Shown here in pieces: positions 10,045 through 18,247 of a stretch of 53,308 nucleotides of DNA. The DNA is from Laspinema olomoucense D3b (GTDB lineage Bacteria > Cyanobacteriota > Cyanobacteriia > Cyanobacteriales > Laspinemataceae): positions 1 through 53,308 of the forward strand of contig NZ_JAMXFA010000043.1 of the NCBI RefSeq assembly GCF_025370785.1. The letters are read 5' to 3'. How positions within the stretch are numbered: the first letter of the stretch is position 1; every line of letters begins with the position of its first letter. The notes below the pieces were generated by a model, which was not told the DNA's origin, made no database searches, and saw nothing but the letters and a program-made list of their open reading frames with translations. The position numbers and the translations under genes are program-made.

Positions 10045-10309
10045 GTCAGAATCTCCGTAAGTTCAAATTTTAACTTCTGCTTTCAGTGGCAGATGCAGCG
10101 AATTGGCCCTTAAGGTATGGGAACCCCCTAGAAAAACCGATATGGTCTGTTCTAGAGATGGCTTGAACCCGTAGCGCTCAACGGTCACTGCTACCGACTG
10201 ACTGCCGATTTCAATAAATAGACATCCTTCAGATTACGGGATGACGGTCAGATCAGTTTCATTTTTCTCACCGAACGCAACAATCTGTAATATTTCGCCA
10301 CAAAAAGTA

Positions 10310-10855
10310 TTATCCGTTACCTCGCCAAAAGGCTAGGGGTTCAGCGGTAGCGTTACAGTGTGGCCAATTTCTTAACATCTGATCCATTGCCCTCTCATCC
10401 ATTCCCGTAGCATTGGGGGGTTCGAGTCCCAGTCCCAAACACAGATGGGTTAGGACCTCCAGGAGTCGGGCGTCATGTCCAGGGCAGCTCAAATAGGCAT
10501 GAGCATATTCATGGACGACAATGCTTAACCAGTCTTGGGGTGCAGTCCGACCCACATCAATGACGATCGCCACCGGATCCACCAGGATATTGCAGAGGGC
10601 ATCTATCCCGTATTCCGGGGCGATCGGCGCGGCAAAAATGACTATCTTTCGCCGTTCAGAAGCGGGAAAACACTGATGGCAGGCTTCCAAATACTCCCCC
10701 AGTTGTTGGTTAATCGTTTCGATATGCTCTCCAATCCAGCTACAAACTTGGATCCGCTGGATAATATCCTCACCGGACCAAATGGTACTCGGGTCGATCG
10801 CAATCTGACGCACCGCATTGAGATAATCAGACCCCCGGACTAGGGGGTCGGACAT
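10310..10855 (-). CDS. Putative HExxH metal-dependent hydrolase, unknown family
   Basis: This is a 181-residue protein from ATG 10855. It carries VVHEYAHAYLSCPGHD, with HEYAH at residues 115-119. That is the zincin signature, and H127, E133 or H137 could supply a third ligand. The frame stays open further upstream, but there it would run through a Pro-rich low-complexity stretch and into cpcS, so I place the start after that repeat. No Shine-Dalgarno sequence is visible in the C-rich leader. It has no signal peptide or membrane helix, so it would be cytoplasmic. It sits between cpcS and cpcG in the same direction, 85 bp after cpcS. Peptidase activity is inferred from the motif alone. Confidence 0.7.
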   Translation of the reverse strand: MSDPLVRGSDYLNAVRQIAIDPSTIWSGEDIIQRIQVCSWIGEHIETINQQLGEYLEACHQCFPASERRKIVIFAAPIAPEYGIDALCNILVDPVAIVIDVGRTAPQDWLSIVVHEYAHAYLSCPGHDARLLEVLTHLCLGLGLEPPNATGMDERAMDQMLRNWPHCNATAEPLAFWRGNG

Positions 10856-10856
10856 G

Positions 10857-10910
10857 ATGGGGGGGATGGGGGAGGTGGGGGGGATAGGGGGGATAGGGGG
10901 GATGGGGGAG
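10857..10910. repeat. G-rich low-complexity tract between cpcS and the HExxH gene
   Basis: The plus strand is a run of imperfect GGGGGAT, GGGGGAG and GGGGGATA units. The minus-strand mRNA would be C-rich here. The plus strand has many G-runs of four or more and could form a G-quadruplex. It resembles the 9-nt repeat after bioB and is probably the same kind of expanding purine repeat. Confidence 0.75.
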
Positions 10911-10940
10911 CCTTCAAGACTCCCTGGGTCTTCCTTTTGA

Positions 10941-11552
10941 TTACCAGCCGAAGGCGGATTGGAATTGGGGGGTGGTTCGGGCATTCTTGTCAGAGTCAGA
11001 GGGGGAATCACTGGTACCTGAGTTGGATTCGACCTGGATCCGGCTTTCGCTACAGAATGAAGCCGTACTGAACCCCCCAAACCGGGTGACGGTACTCGTC
11101 CGCAGTCGCAGGTCCGGGCTGGCAAACCAGAACCGTTCGACAACACTCATGGTTTCATATTCCGTCACTAGAATCAGACCTTCTTCGTCATCCATTTCAT
11201 ATAGACCCGCTACGGGTACTATCTCGGCATAACCCCGCTCTCTGAGGAGTTTTCCAGCTTTGGGGTTATCCTCTTCCGGGACCAAGGCAAAGACGGTGGA
11301 ACCCGAGTGATTTTCATCATTCTGGTCCCATTCCATTGAACCCGCCCAGGTGACAAAGGCTCCACCGACTGCACGTTGCGGATCGATTTGATGTAACTCG
11401 CAGATTTCTACAACTTGGGGATGATCTTTATCTAAGGTTTCCACCCGGATTTCTGAATCTCCTAGTTCGGCTCGTCGAAAAGCAAGGTGATGGGTCGTGC
11501 GCTGCGATCGCCACTTCCCTGCACTCCGGCGAAAAAACTCCATTGCGTCCAT
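10941..11552 (-). CDS. cpcS: CpcS/CpeS-type phycobiliprotein lyase
   Basis: This lyase attaches phycocyanobilin to phycobiliprotein cysteines (mainly the Cys-82 site in phycocyanin and allophycocyanin). The 203-residue protein opens with MDAMEFFRRSAGKWRSQRTTH and continues with GSTVFALVP, RGYAEIVPVAG, YETMSVVERFWFASPDLRLRTS and FGGFSTASFC, the landmarks of the lipocalin-fold CpcS family. The last ~25 residues are a Ser/Asp-rich tail beyond the usual end. The ATG at 11552 has GGAG about 9 bases upstream. It is transcribed divergently from nblA, with a palindrome in the shared 229-bp spacer. Confidence 0.93.
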   Translation of the reverse strand: MDAMEFFRRSAGKWRSQRTTHHLAFRRAELGDSEIRVETLDKDHPQVVEICELHQIDPQRAVGGAFVTWAGSMEWDQNDENHSGSTVFALVPEEDNPKAGKLLRERGYAEIVPVAGLYEMDDEEGLILVTEYETMSVVERFWFASPDLRLRTSTVTRFGGFSTASFCSESRIQVESNSGTSDSPSDSDKNARTTPQFQSAFGW

Positions 11553-11647
11553 TAGGCTTATCTCCGTTGGCTGATGTTTCGGCGCTTTTTCCCTTCTATA
11601 ATAAGGCTTACAGGGCTTTGATAAACTTTTGTAGCAGAAATTAATCT

Positions 11648-11672
11648 CAAAATGTACGTTTTGGACATTTTG
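11648..11672. promoter_or_regulatory. Perfect 8-bp-arm palindrome between cpcS and nblA, possible NtcA site
   Basis: CAAAATGT (11648-11655) and ACATTTTG (11665-11672) are exact reverse complements separated by 9 bases. The core fits the loose NtcA form TGT-N9-ACA, not the stricter GTA-N8-TAC. A candidate -10 GATACT starts at 11688, 20 bases after the TGT-N9-ACA core, close to the spacing of NtcA-activated promoters. nblA is a known nitrogen-starvation gene. The palindrome is seen directly; the regulator is inferred. Confidence 0.5.
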
Positions 11673-11781
11673 TCAAGCAAACTTAATGATACTTTACAAT
11701 TAGCGGGACCAAACCAAACGGATCACCCGTCTATTCCGGTAGTAAATAAAAATAACCAACGAAACCACCAGGAGCAAACCA

Positions 11782-11952
11782 ATGGATATGCCAACAAATT
11801 TGAGCTTGGAACAAGAATTTAAACTCCAACTCTTGAAAGAACAAGTCCGGGGCCTAACTCAAGAGCAAGCCCAGGAATATTTACTCGAAGTCCTGCGGCA
11901 AAATATGGTCAAGGACAATATGTTCAAATACCTGCTCAAAAAGTCAGCGTAG
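11782..11952 (+). CDS. nblA: Phycobilisome degradation protein NblA
   Basis: NblA is a small proteolysis adaptor that binds phycobiliproteins and recruits Clp chaperones to dismantle phycobilisomes during nutrient starvation. The 56-residue product has the typical layout: LSLEQEFKLQ near the N-terminus, then LTQEQAQEYLLEVLRQNMVKDNMFK, ending in a short basic tail. This matches the usual 55-65 residue helical hairpin. AGGAG lies 7 bases before ATG 11782; a second in-frame ATG lies at 11788. A strong terminator follows. It is divergent from cpcS, pairing antenna destruction with antenna maturation. Confidence 0.93.
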   Translation: MDMPTNLSLEQEFKLQLLKEQVRGLTQEQAQEYLLEVLRQNMVKDNMFKYLLKKSA

Positions 11953-11966
11953 TGCAGAGCATCAGC

Positions 11967-11984
11967 GGGGAAAGTCCCCTTTTT
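11967..11984 (+). terminator. Intrinsic terminator of nblA
   Basis: GGGGA (11967-11971) pairs with TCCCC (11975-11979) over a 3-nt loop and is followed directly by TTTTT. It starts 15 bases after the nblA stop. Confidence 0.8.
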
Positions 11985-12189
11985 ACCAAGGTTCTGACTC
12001 TTTCAGGGCCTAATTCACCTGTCATTTTACCGGCAACACCCGGGTGATCGCCAAATTCAACAGAATATCTTCCAGTTAATTATTAAACCTTGAGAGTTTC
12101 CCTAGGGAGGTGAGGTTGCACTTCATTATTTTTTCTTCCACACCGCTTGTCCCCTGGCCGTAATTTACCTTAATTTGTCAGAGGTTATG

Positions 12190-12217
12190 GTGACCACCCT
12201 AATCATTAATTGGTCAC
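12190..12217. promoter_or_regulatory. Palindrome upstream of bioB
   Basis: GTGACCA (12190-12196) and TGGTCAC (12211-12217) are exact reverse complements 14 bases apart, about 108 bases before the bioB start. The arm sequence does not match the BirA operator consensus, so a biotin regulator is only a guess. Confidence 0.3.
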
Positions 12218-12324
12218 GCCTAAAAATAGTGCCTTAACCCATAATTGCCAAAATCCACTCGAAAACGGTAAAGCCCCGATGGTAAAATGCCAGAACTTCA
12301 GGAACTGTCATAGAAGGGCTGAAA

Positions 12325-13437
12325 GTGGTTCAAGCACCCGTATCCAAAATTTCCCATCCATCCGCAGCAGTGGCCGAGAATGACGCCGCCAGAGGGACAA
12401 CCGAAACCCTGGGCGAGTCGCTCAAGCAATTGGCCGATCGCATTATTGCTGGGCATCGCCTCACCCGAGAAGAAGCGATCGCCCTGACTCAAATTGAAGG
12501 TCAAGACTCCATCCTGCTGCTGTGCGAAGCCGCAGATGCCGTCCGTCAAGCCTGCTGCGGTAATACCGTTGATTTATGTAGCATTATTAACGTCAAATCC
12601 GGCAATTGCTCGGAGAACTGTGGCTTTTGCTCCCAATCCGTGCATCATCCCGGCACCGATTCGCCTGTTTATGGACTCAAACCCCGGGACGAAATTCTCG
12701 CCCAAGCCAAAGCCGCAGAATCCGCTGGCGCCAGCCGGTTTTGCCTCGTGTCCCAAGGCAGAGGACCCAAATACAGCAGTCCCAAATCAAAAGAATTTGA
12801 AGAGATCCTGGCAACGGTCCGCCAGATTATTGAGGAGACCAACGTCAAACCCTGCTGTGCCTTGGGTGAAGTGACGCCAGAACAAGCTAAAGCCTTAGCC
12901 GAAGCTGGGGTGACGCGCTATAACCATAACTTAGAATCCTCGGAAAACTTTTACCCAGAAATTGTCACAACCCATACTTGGGGCGATCGCGTCGCCACTA
13001 TCAAAAATCTCAAAGCCGCAGGCATCCAAGCCTGTAGTGGAGGGATTATTGGCATGGGAGAAAGCTGGGAAGACCGGATTGATTTAGCCTTAGCGGCGCG
13101 GGAATTGGAAGTGGAATCTGTCCCCCTCAACTTGCTCAATCCCCGGTCCGATACGCCTTTAGGCAATCTACCCAAACTTGATCCCTACGAAGCCTTAAAA
13201 GCGATCGCCATCTTCCGCCTCATCCTCCCCGAGCAAATTATTCGTTATGCTGGAGGACGAGAATCGGTCATGGGCGAACTCCAACATTTAGGACTCAAAG
13301 CAGGCATCAACGCCATGTTAATCGGTCACTACCTGACCACCCTGGGCCAACCCCCCGACCAAGACCGTGCCATGCTCGAAGAATTGGGACTACAAGGCAA
13401 TGAAGCCCCAGTCCCCAAGGGAAAGACTGACGATTAG
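12325..13437 (+). CDS. bioB: Biotin synthase
   Basis: BioB is a radical SAM enzyme that inserts sulfur into dethiobiotin, the last step of biotin synthesis. The 370-residue protein carries the cluster motif C95-x3-C99-x2-C102 within [14 protein letters not shown], followed by YNHNLESS and the [10 protein letters not shown] stretch. Length is slightly above the usual 320-350 because of about 25 extra N-terminal residues. The start used is GTG 12325; a shorter protein cannot be excluded. The stop codon directly abuts a 9-nt tandem repeat, and the biotin transporter gene follows. Confidence 0.96.
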   Translation: MVQAPVSKISHPSAAVAENDAARGTTETLGESLKQLADRIIAGHRLTREEAIALTQIEGQDSILLLCEAADAVRQACCGNTVDLCSIINVKSGNCSENCGFCSQSVHHPGTDSPVYGLKPRDEILAQAKAAESAGASRFCLVSQGRGPKYSSPKSKEFEEILATVRQIIEETNVKPCCALGEVTPEQAKALAEAGVTRYNHNLESSENFYPEIVTTHTWGDRVATIKNLKAAGIQACSGGIIGMGESWEDRIDLALAARELEVESVPLNLLNPRSDTPLGNLPKLDPYEALKAIAIFRLILPEQIIRYAGGRESVMGELQHLGLKAGINAMLIGHYLTTLGQPPDQDRAMLEELGLQGNEAPVPKGKTDD

Positions 13438-13440
13438 GGA

Positions 13441-13525
13441 GGATGGGGAGGATGGGGAGGATGGGGAGGATGGGGAGGATGGGGAAGATGGGGAGGATGG
13501 GGAGGATGGGGAGGATGGGGAGGAT
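13441..13525. repeat. 9-nt tandem repeat GGATGGGGA, nine copies
   Basis: Nine back-to-back units run from 13441 to 13521, one with a single change (AGATGGGGA at 13486), and a partial unit follows. The array begins three bases after the bioB stop. It pairs with the C-rich block at 13559-13636, so bioB-bioY transcripts could fold into a long GC hairpin. Confidence 0.9.
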
Positions 13526-13558
13526 ACGCAATTTTGTAGTCATGACTTCAGTCGTTTC

Positions 13559-13636
13559 CTCCCCCACCTCCCCTATCTCCCCCACCTCCCCCATCTCCCC
13601 CATCTCGATGGCGGTCTCCCCCATCTCCCCCATCCA
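13559..13636. repeat. C-rich block complementary to the GGATGGGGA array
   Basis: Imperfect CTCCCCCAT and CTCCCCCAC units form the pyrimidine counterpart of the preceding purine array, about 35 bases after its end. Confidence 0.7.
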
Positions 13637-13640
13637 ACGA

Positions 13641-13668
13641 CCAATGACCAATGACCAATGACCAATGA
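13641..13668. repeat. 7-nt tandem repeat CCAATGA, four copies, containing the bioY start
   Basis: Four exact units run from 13641 to 13668. Each holds an ATG; the last one, at 13665, is the apparent bioY start. Because 7 is not a multiple of 3, successive ATGs fall in different frames. Such CCAATGA-type heptamers recur in filamentous cyanobacterial genomes. Confidence 0.9.
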
Positions 13669-14243
13669 CCACCGTGTCTGCTCCACTTGAACTGATATGG
13701 GCTTTGATTGGCCTATTGCTTACCATTGGTGGCACTTTTTTAGAAGCCTCAATTGCTAGTCCTTCCTGGAATGGAATCCAGGCGGGTATCCCGATCCATT
13801 CCCTGGGAGTCACCTATCAAATCGGAGCTGTTCTCCTGGTGGGATGTCTGGGGGGGAAAAATGCCGGTGCCTTGTCTCAAATTGCATATCTGGCTCTGGG
13901 ATTGATGTGGCTGCCGGTGTTTACCGAAGGCGGTGGACTGGACTACATCAAACAGCCGACTTTTGGCTATTTACTGGGGTTCATTCCTGGGGCCTGGGTT
14001 TGTGGTTGGCTGGCCTTTAAAATGGCCCTACGGCTAGAAAGTTTAGCCTTTAGCTGTGTTTGTGGTTTACTCAGCGTTCATGCGATCGGCCTGATTTACC
14101 TGGCGATTAACTTACTCTCGGATGCTCAAACCCTAATCGATGGAGTGTTCAAATATTCCGTTTATCCCTTACCCGGACAATTAGCGGTGGTTTGTGCCGT
14201 CACTGTCTTGGCGTTCATCCTGCGAAGACTCATGTTTTATTGA
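13665..14243 (+). CDS. bioY: Biotin transporter substrate-binding subunit BioY
   Basis: BioY is the S component of ECF-type biotin uptake. The 192-residue protein has about six hydrophobic helices, with the loop GGKNAGALSQIAYLALGLMWLPVF and the GGGLDYIKQPTFGYLLGFIPGAW stretch that mark the family. No ECF ATPase or T component is nearby, so it either acts alone or shares components encoded elsewhere. The ATG at 13665 lies inside a heptamer repeat and has no Shine-Dalgarno sequence; GTG 13674 is an alternative. Its place after bioB indicates a biotin locus. Confidence 0.92.
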   Translation: MTTVSAPLELIWALIGLLLTIGGTFLEASIASPSWNGIQAGIPIHSLGVTYQIGAVLLVGCLGGKNAGALSQIAYLALGLMWLPVFTEGGGLDYIKQPTFGYLLGFIPGAWVCGWLAFKMALRLESLAFSCVCGLLSVHAIGLIYLAINLLSDAQTLIDGVFKYSVYPLPGQLAVVCAVTVLAFILRRLMFY

Positions 14244-14329
14244 ACGGTCAGTTGTTAGCTGTCCCTGACTTTTAGCAGAAAGCACAGAAGATCGGTAACG
14301 CTTGTCCTATTGACTCTCCACTGTTGGTA

Positions 14330-14815
14330 ATGAAATTCAAAAACAACTCGCTATTCTGGATTGCTGGTGCTATTAGTGTAATTTTCGACCAACTGACTAA
14401 ATATTGGGTCGTACAAAATTTTGAGTTCCGAGAATCTTGGCCCCTATGGGAAGGGGTCTTTCATTTTACTTATGTGACCAATACGGGAGCAGCCTTTAGT
14501 TTGTTTAGCAATAATGGAGCCTGGTTGCGCTGGCTTTCCTTGGCCGTCAGTCTGGGTTTAATGGCATTAGCCTGGTTTGGTCCGAGGATGAACCGATGGG
14601 AAGAGGTGGGATTTGGCTTGATTTTAGGCGGTGCCGTCGGGAATGGGATTGACCGATTTATGTTAGGTGAAGTGACTGATTTTTTGGATTTTCGCTTAAT
14701 TAATTTTCCGGTTTTTAATGTAGCGGATGTCTCAATTAATATTGGGATTATTTGCCTGTTGATTGTGATGTTCCGACCCTCTCCACCTCGGAATGAGGGG
14801 CCTAAAAACCCTTGA
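14330..14815 (+). CDS. lspA: Lipoprotein signal peptidase (signal peptidase II)
   Basis: LspA cleaves the signal peptide of diacylglyceryl-modified prolipoproteins in the plasma membrane. The 161-residue protein has four membrane helices and all landmarks: FDQLTKYWV, TNTGAAFSLF, GAVGNGIDR, VTDFLDF with catalytic D117, and FNVADVSI with catalytic D133. I chose ATG 14330 over the TTG two codons earlier. It follows bioY by 86 bp on the same strand. Confidence 0.96.
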   Translation: MKFKNNSLFWIAGAISVIFDQLTKYWVVQNFEFRESWPLWEGVFHFTYVTNTGAAFSLFSNNGAWLRWLSLAVSLGLMALAWFGPRMNRWEEVGFGLILGGAVGNGIDRFMLGEVTDFLDFRLINFPVFNVADVSINIGIICLLIVMFRPSPPRNEGPKNP

Positions 14816-15148
14816 GTGAGGGATTAAGGGGAAGGGAAGGGTGATGGACCTCCGATCCGGCACAGAAAACCTAAAATAGAAAAAAGATGATTTGTCCCAA
14901 ACAGGGGTCTAACTGGGAACTCGCACCCTTGGGGCCGATCGCCCCCAAGGTTCGGGAAAAGCCCGTGCCTGAGTTGTTGTTGCCTTCACCTTCTCTAAGC
15001 CGTAGGTACAGTAACGGTCAGACAACCGGGCTTTCTTTACACAATCTATGTTTGCTTGGCAACAAATTAACTAGAGAAACCCGGTAACAGTTCTATGTTT
15101 GATTCAATATTGTCCTTGGTTATCGATTAAGCGCGCAACTATAGCATA
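14816..15148. other. Intergenic region between lspA and the FHA-PBP gene
   Basis: No gene is evident. CCTTGGGG (14927-14934) and CCCCAAGG (14943-14950) make a perfect 8-bp stem around a HIP1-like GATCGC core, followed by no T-run. The 100 bases before 15149 are AT-richer and probably include the promoter. Confidence 0.45.
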
Positions 15149-17404
15149 ATGAGTCCACCGCAGCCCCCCCAACAGCCCAAAACTCTCTTAGGTACGATTA
15201 CCCAAGTGACCCAGACGGTTTTGGCAAAGGTTCATTTTTCCCGAGTGGCCCTCAAACCGAATGCCAGAGTGCCAGAACTTTGGGTTCAAGATGCGGGTAT
15301 CCCAAAACCCGAGGTTTATCCCCTGTTGGGCGATCGCTATATCATTGGGCGATCGTCCAAAACTAGCGATATTGTGGTCCGCAATCCCGTGGTGAGTCAA
15401 ATTCATGCCTCCCTCTCCCGGGATACCAATCGTCGCAATACTCCCTTCTATCTCAAAGACGAAAACTCCACCAACGGCATCTATCGCGGTAAGCGTCGCA
15501 TTACCGCCACCCCCATCCGTCACGGTCAAACCTTTACCCTCGGCCCCCCGGAACTCGCCGATTGCGTTCAGGTCCAGTACATTGACCCGCCCCCCTGGTA
15601 TGTCCGCGCTGCACGATGGAGCTTTTATACCAGTAGTGGAGTGGCGGGGTTAGTTGCAGTATTTCTCGGGGTGGAATGGCAAAAATTTCAGGTGCGCCCT
15701 TTCCCCATTTCTATGCAGGGTCCCGTGGTTGTCTATGCCCGGGACGGATCCACTCCCCTACGTCCGCCCTTTAATAACGCTCACCGGGAACTGAAGCAGT
15801 TATCCGAATTTTCTCCCTACCTATCTAATGCCCTCGTTGCTTCAGAAGATAGTCGTTATTATTGGCATTTTGGGGTTGATCCAATTGGGACCCTGCGGGC
15901 TTTGAGTGTGAATTTACGCGGAGGCAGTCTCCAAGGGGGCAGCACCCTCACCCAACAACTCGCCCGCAGTTTGTTTCGGGATTATGTGGGAACGGAAGAC
16001 TCGGCGGGTCGCAAGATTCGCGAGGCGATCGTCTCTTTAAAATTAGAAACCTTTTATAACAAAAATGAGCTGCTGTTAACTTACTTAAACCGCGTTTATT
16101 TAGGCATTGACCTCTATGGGTTTGAAGATGCCGCCCGGTTTTATTTTGCTAAGTCTGCTGCGGATTTGACGTTATCGGAAGCGGCAACTTTGGTGGGGAT
16201 TTTGCCTGCACCGAATGCCTTTAATCCGGTGCAAAATTATCAACTCGCGGTGAAATACCGCGATGGGGTAATTTATCGGATGCGGCGGTTAGGGATGGTG
16301 ACTCAGGAAGAGGCCGATCGCGCAAGGCGATCGCGCATTGAAATTAACCCCCGCGCCGTGGAAATTCTCGGCAGTACGATCGCCCCCTATTTCTACAGTC
16401 ATGTTTTTGCCGAACTCGAAGAATTATTAGGGGAACAACTGGCGCGAGAAGGGAATTTTATTGTGGAAACTTCCCTAGACCCAGCGATTCAAACCGAGTC
16501 AGAAAAGGCGTTACAAAATACGGTGCAGACGAACGGTGCGCAATTTGGCTTCTCCCAAGGCGCAGTCGTCACCCTGGATTCCAGCAGTGGGGAAATTTTA
16601 GCCCTGACTGGGGGGGTCGATTATCGCGAAAGTCAGTTTAATCGCGCTACTCAAGCGTTACGTCAACCGGGTTCGACCTTTAAGGTGTTTGCTTATGGTG
16701 CGGCCCTCGATCGCGGAATCTCCCCAGGTCAGACTTTTTCCTGTGAACCTTTCAGTTGGTCGGGGCAAACTTATAGTGGGTGCGAACGCAGTAGCGGTTC
16801 CATTGATATGTATCAAGGCATGGCGCAATCGGAAAATTCCGTTGCTTTGCGAATTGCCCGAGATGCGGGGTTAGAGCAGGTGGTACAAATGGCCCGTCGT
16901 CTGGGGATTCAGTCGGAACTTAAGGCGGTTCCGGGGTTGGTACTCGGTCAAAGTGAGGTGACGGTCCTGGAGTTGACCGGCGCTTTTGGGGCGATCGCTA
17001 ATCGGGGAGTTCGCAACCGTCCTCATGCGATTCAGCGGATTTTTGATACCAGTGATTGCAGCGATCGCGATGACTTGAGTACCTGCCGGGTGATTTACGA
17101 TTATCAAAGCGATCGCACTGCTAATCAAGATGTTCTCTCTGGAGAAGTCTCGGATACTCTCACTGTTTTATTACAAGGGGTGATTCGCGGCGGGACCGGC
17201 AGCAATGCTTCCCTCGGGTTGGATGAAGCTGGGAAAACAGGGACGACTAACGATAATGTAGACCTGTGGTTTGTGGGTTATGTCCCCTCGTCCGAATTAG
17301 TGACTGGAGTTTGGTTGGGAAATGATGATAATACTCCCACTTCCGGAAGTAGCGCTCAAGCGGCCCAGCTATGGCGGGATTATATGCGTCAAATCGTTCC
17401 TTAA
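15149..17404 (+). CDS. Class A penicillin-binding protein with N-terminal FHA domain
   Basis: This is a bifunctional peptidoglycan synthase. Order in the 751 residues: a Pro-rich start, an FHA phosphothreonine-binding domain (about 63-145; IIGRSS, SQIHASL and NSTNGI are visible), a membrane helix (about 157-178), a GT51 glycosyltransferase with catalytic E233 in ALVASEDSRYYWHFG and GGSTLTQQLARSLF, then a transpeptidase with S509 (GSTFK), SEN 561-563 and KTG 696-698. The FHA domain lies on the cytoplasmic side and should read Thr phosphorylation, linking wall synthesis to kinases. It appears to be a single-gene transcription unit. The architecture is known in cyanobacteria and is intact here. 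Confidence 0.95.
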   Translation: MSPPQPPQQPKTLLGTITQVTQTVLAKVHFSRVALKPNARVPELWVQDAGIPKPEVYPLLGDRYIIGRSSKTSDIVVRNPVVSQIHASLSRDTNRRNTPFYLKDENSTNGIYRGKRRITATPIRHGQTFTLGPPELADCVQVQYIDPPPWYVRAARWSFYTSSGVAGLVAVFLGVEWQKFQVRPFPISMQGPVVVYARDGSTPLRPPFNNAHRELKQLSEFSPYLSNALVASEDSRYYWHFGVDPIGTLRALSVNLRGGSLQGGSTLTQQLARSLFRDYVGTEDSAGRKIREAIVSLKLETFYNKNELLLTYLNRVYLGIDLYGFEDAARFYFAKSAADLTLSEAATLVGILPAPNAFNPVQNYQLAVKYRDGVIYRMRRLGMVTQEEADRARRSRIEINPRAVEILGSTIAPYFYSHVFAELEELLGEQLAREGNFIVETSLDPAIQTESEKALQNTVQTNGAQFGFSQGAVVTLDSSSGEILALTGGVDYRESQFNRATQALRQPGSTFKVFAYGAALDRGISPGQTFSCEPFSWSGQTYSGCERSSGSIDMYQGMAQSENSVALRIARDAGLEQVVQMARRLGIQSELKAVPGLVLGQSEVTVLELTGAFGAIANRGVRNRPHAIQRIFDTSDCSDRDDLSTCRVIYDYQSDRTANQDVLSGEVSDTLTVLLQGVIRGGTGSNASLGLDEAGKTGTTNDNVDLWFVGYVPSSELVTGVWLGNDDNTPTSGSSAQAAQLWRDYMRQIVP

Positions 17405-17704
17405 TCTGTCAAAGTTTTGGGGAGTTTAGGTTGACCTGAGATTGAACAATGAGGCCGCCTAAATATTTTTCTCTGTTAAGGAAAATATTTATTTTTGTGT
17501 TATTATAGACTATAATGGGAATAGTGACTAAAATTTTAAAATCGCCAATATTCCCATTATAATAGAATTTTAACAAAAGTCAAGAAAAAGCGCAAGACAT
17601 TTGAAAAAAAAGTCGCCAAAATTTCAAATGGCAACTTTAAAATTTTTGTTTTAAATTAGGAGAAGGAGTTTACCGAATGGAAGCCCCCTCAAGATAATAG
17701 AGGA
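17405..17704. other. AT-rich intergenic region with a 13-bp inverted repeat
   Basis: No gene is seen. The region lies between the convergent PBP and dockerin-like genes. It is markedly AT-rich compared with its surroundings and carries the inverted repeat described at 17511-17561. Confidence 0.5.
17511..17561. repeat. 13-bp perfect inverted repeat
   Basis: TATAATGGGAATA (17511-17523) and TATTCCCATTATA (17549-17561) are exact reverse complements with a 25-nt AT-rich loop. It may be a shared transcript-end structure or the relic of a small mobile element; no target duplication was identified. Confidence 0.7.
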
Positions 17705-18247
17705 TCAAGGATTCGTTAAAAACCGACTGGCTAATTGAATAGCATCACCGATATTCACATCCCCATCATTATTGGCATCTAAAAATTGATTGAGAACAGG
17801 ATTAGAACCCGTTTGAGGATTTTCAGAACTGGCCCCGGTTTGTAGCAATTGGAGAACAACCGGGATTAACAGAGGGAGCATGGATTGGATTTGTTGGGGA
17901 TCTAAGCCCGTGCGGGAGGCGATCGCAGAAATCATGGCATTGAGTTGAGGGATTGAAAACAAGGCAGCGATCGCAGCCGAATTAGCACTCGTTCCACTAA
18001 ACTGATTAACCAAAGCCTGGACCGAATTATCCCCGCCAGTTGCCCGTTTTTCCTGTAAAGAAGACCGGACAAAATGGCTGACAATTGATAGCATAGATTG
18101 AGTCGTTCCGGGGTCGGTATGGTAAGTCTGACTCAGTTGTTGGACTGCATTGATCACACCGCCAAGTTGATTGGTACTGGCTTCTTGGTTAGGATTACTG
18201 ATCGCACTCACGATTTGGTTAAATAGTTCCATGAATTGTGACTCCAA
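17705..18247 (-). CDS. Small protein with C-terminal dockerin/EF-hand-like calcium loop
   Basis: The 180-residue protein has a helical N-terminal and central part with a repeated LPLLIPVVLQLLQTG-type stretch reminiscent of DUF937/YidB-like proteins. It ends in a single FLDANNDGDVNIGDAIQLASRF loop (about residues 154-176) that fits the Ca2+-binding D-x-N-x-D-G pattern of dockerin type I or EF-hands. No signal peptide is seen. Only one loop is present, whereas dockerins have two. A second Met (residue 6) could be the start. Function unknown. Confidence 0.7.
   Translation of the reverse strand: MESQFMELFNQIVSAISNPNQEASTNQLGGVINAVQQLSQTYHTDPGTTQSMLSIVSHFVRSSLQEKRATGGDNSVQALVNQFSGTSANSAAIAALFSIPQLNAMISAIASRTGLDPQQIQSMLPLLIPVVLQLLQTGASSENPQTGSNPVLNQFLDANNDGDVNIGDAIQLASRFLTNP

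Larger units (their letters stand above)
11953..12324. other. Intergenic region between nblA and bioB
   Basis: It holds the nblA terminator (11967-11984) and a 7-bp-arm palindrome upstream of bioB (12190-12217). I see no gene in it. Confidence 0.5.

Noticed and set aside
10856-11146. N-terminal extension of the HExxH protein
   Set aside because: It would encode Pro-Ile low-complexity sequence and overlap cpcS by about 200 bases; the start after the repeat is more plausible.
13441-13668. Possible CRISPR array
   Set aside because: Units of 9 and 7 bases with no spacers and no cas genes; these are microsatellites.
13307-13813. Minus-strand frame of 168 residues over the bioB-bioY repeats
   Set aside because: It is mostly ILPILPILP from the 9-nt array and overlaps two real genes.
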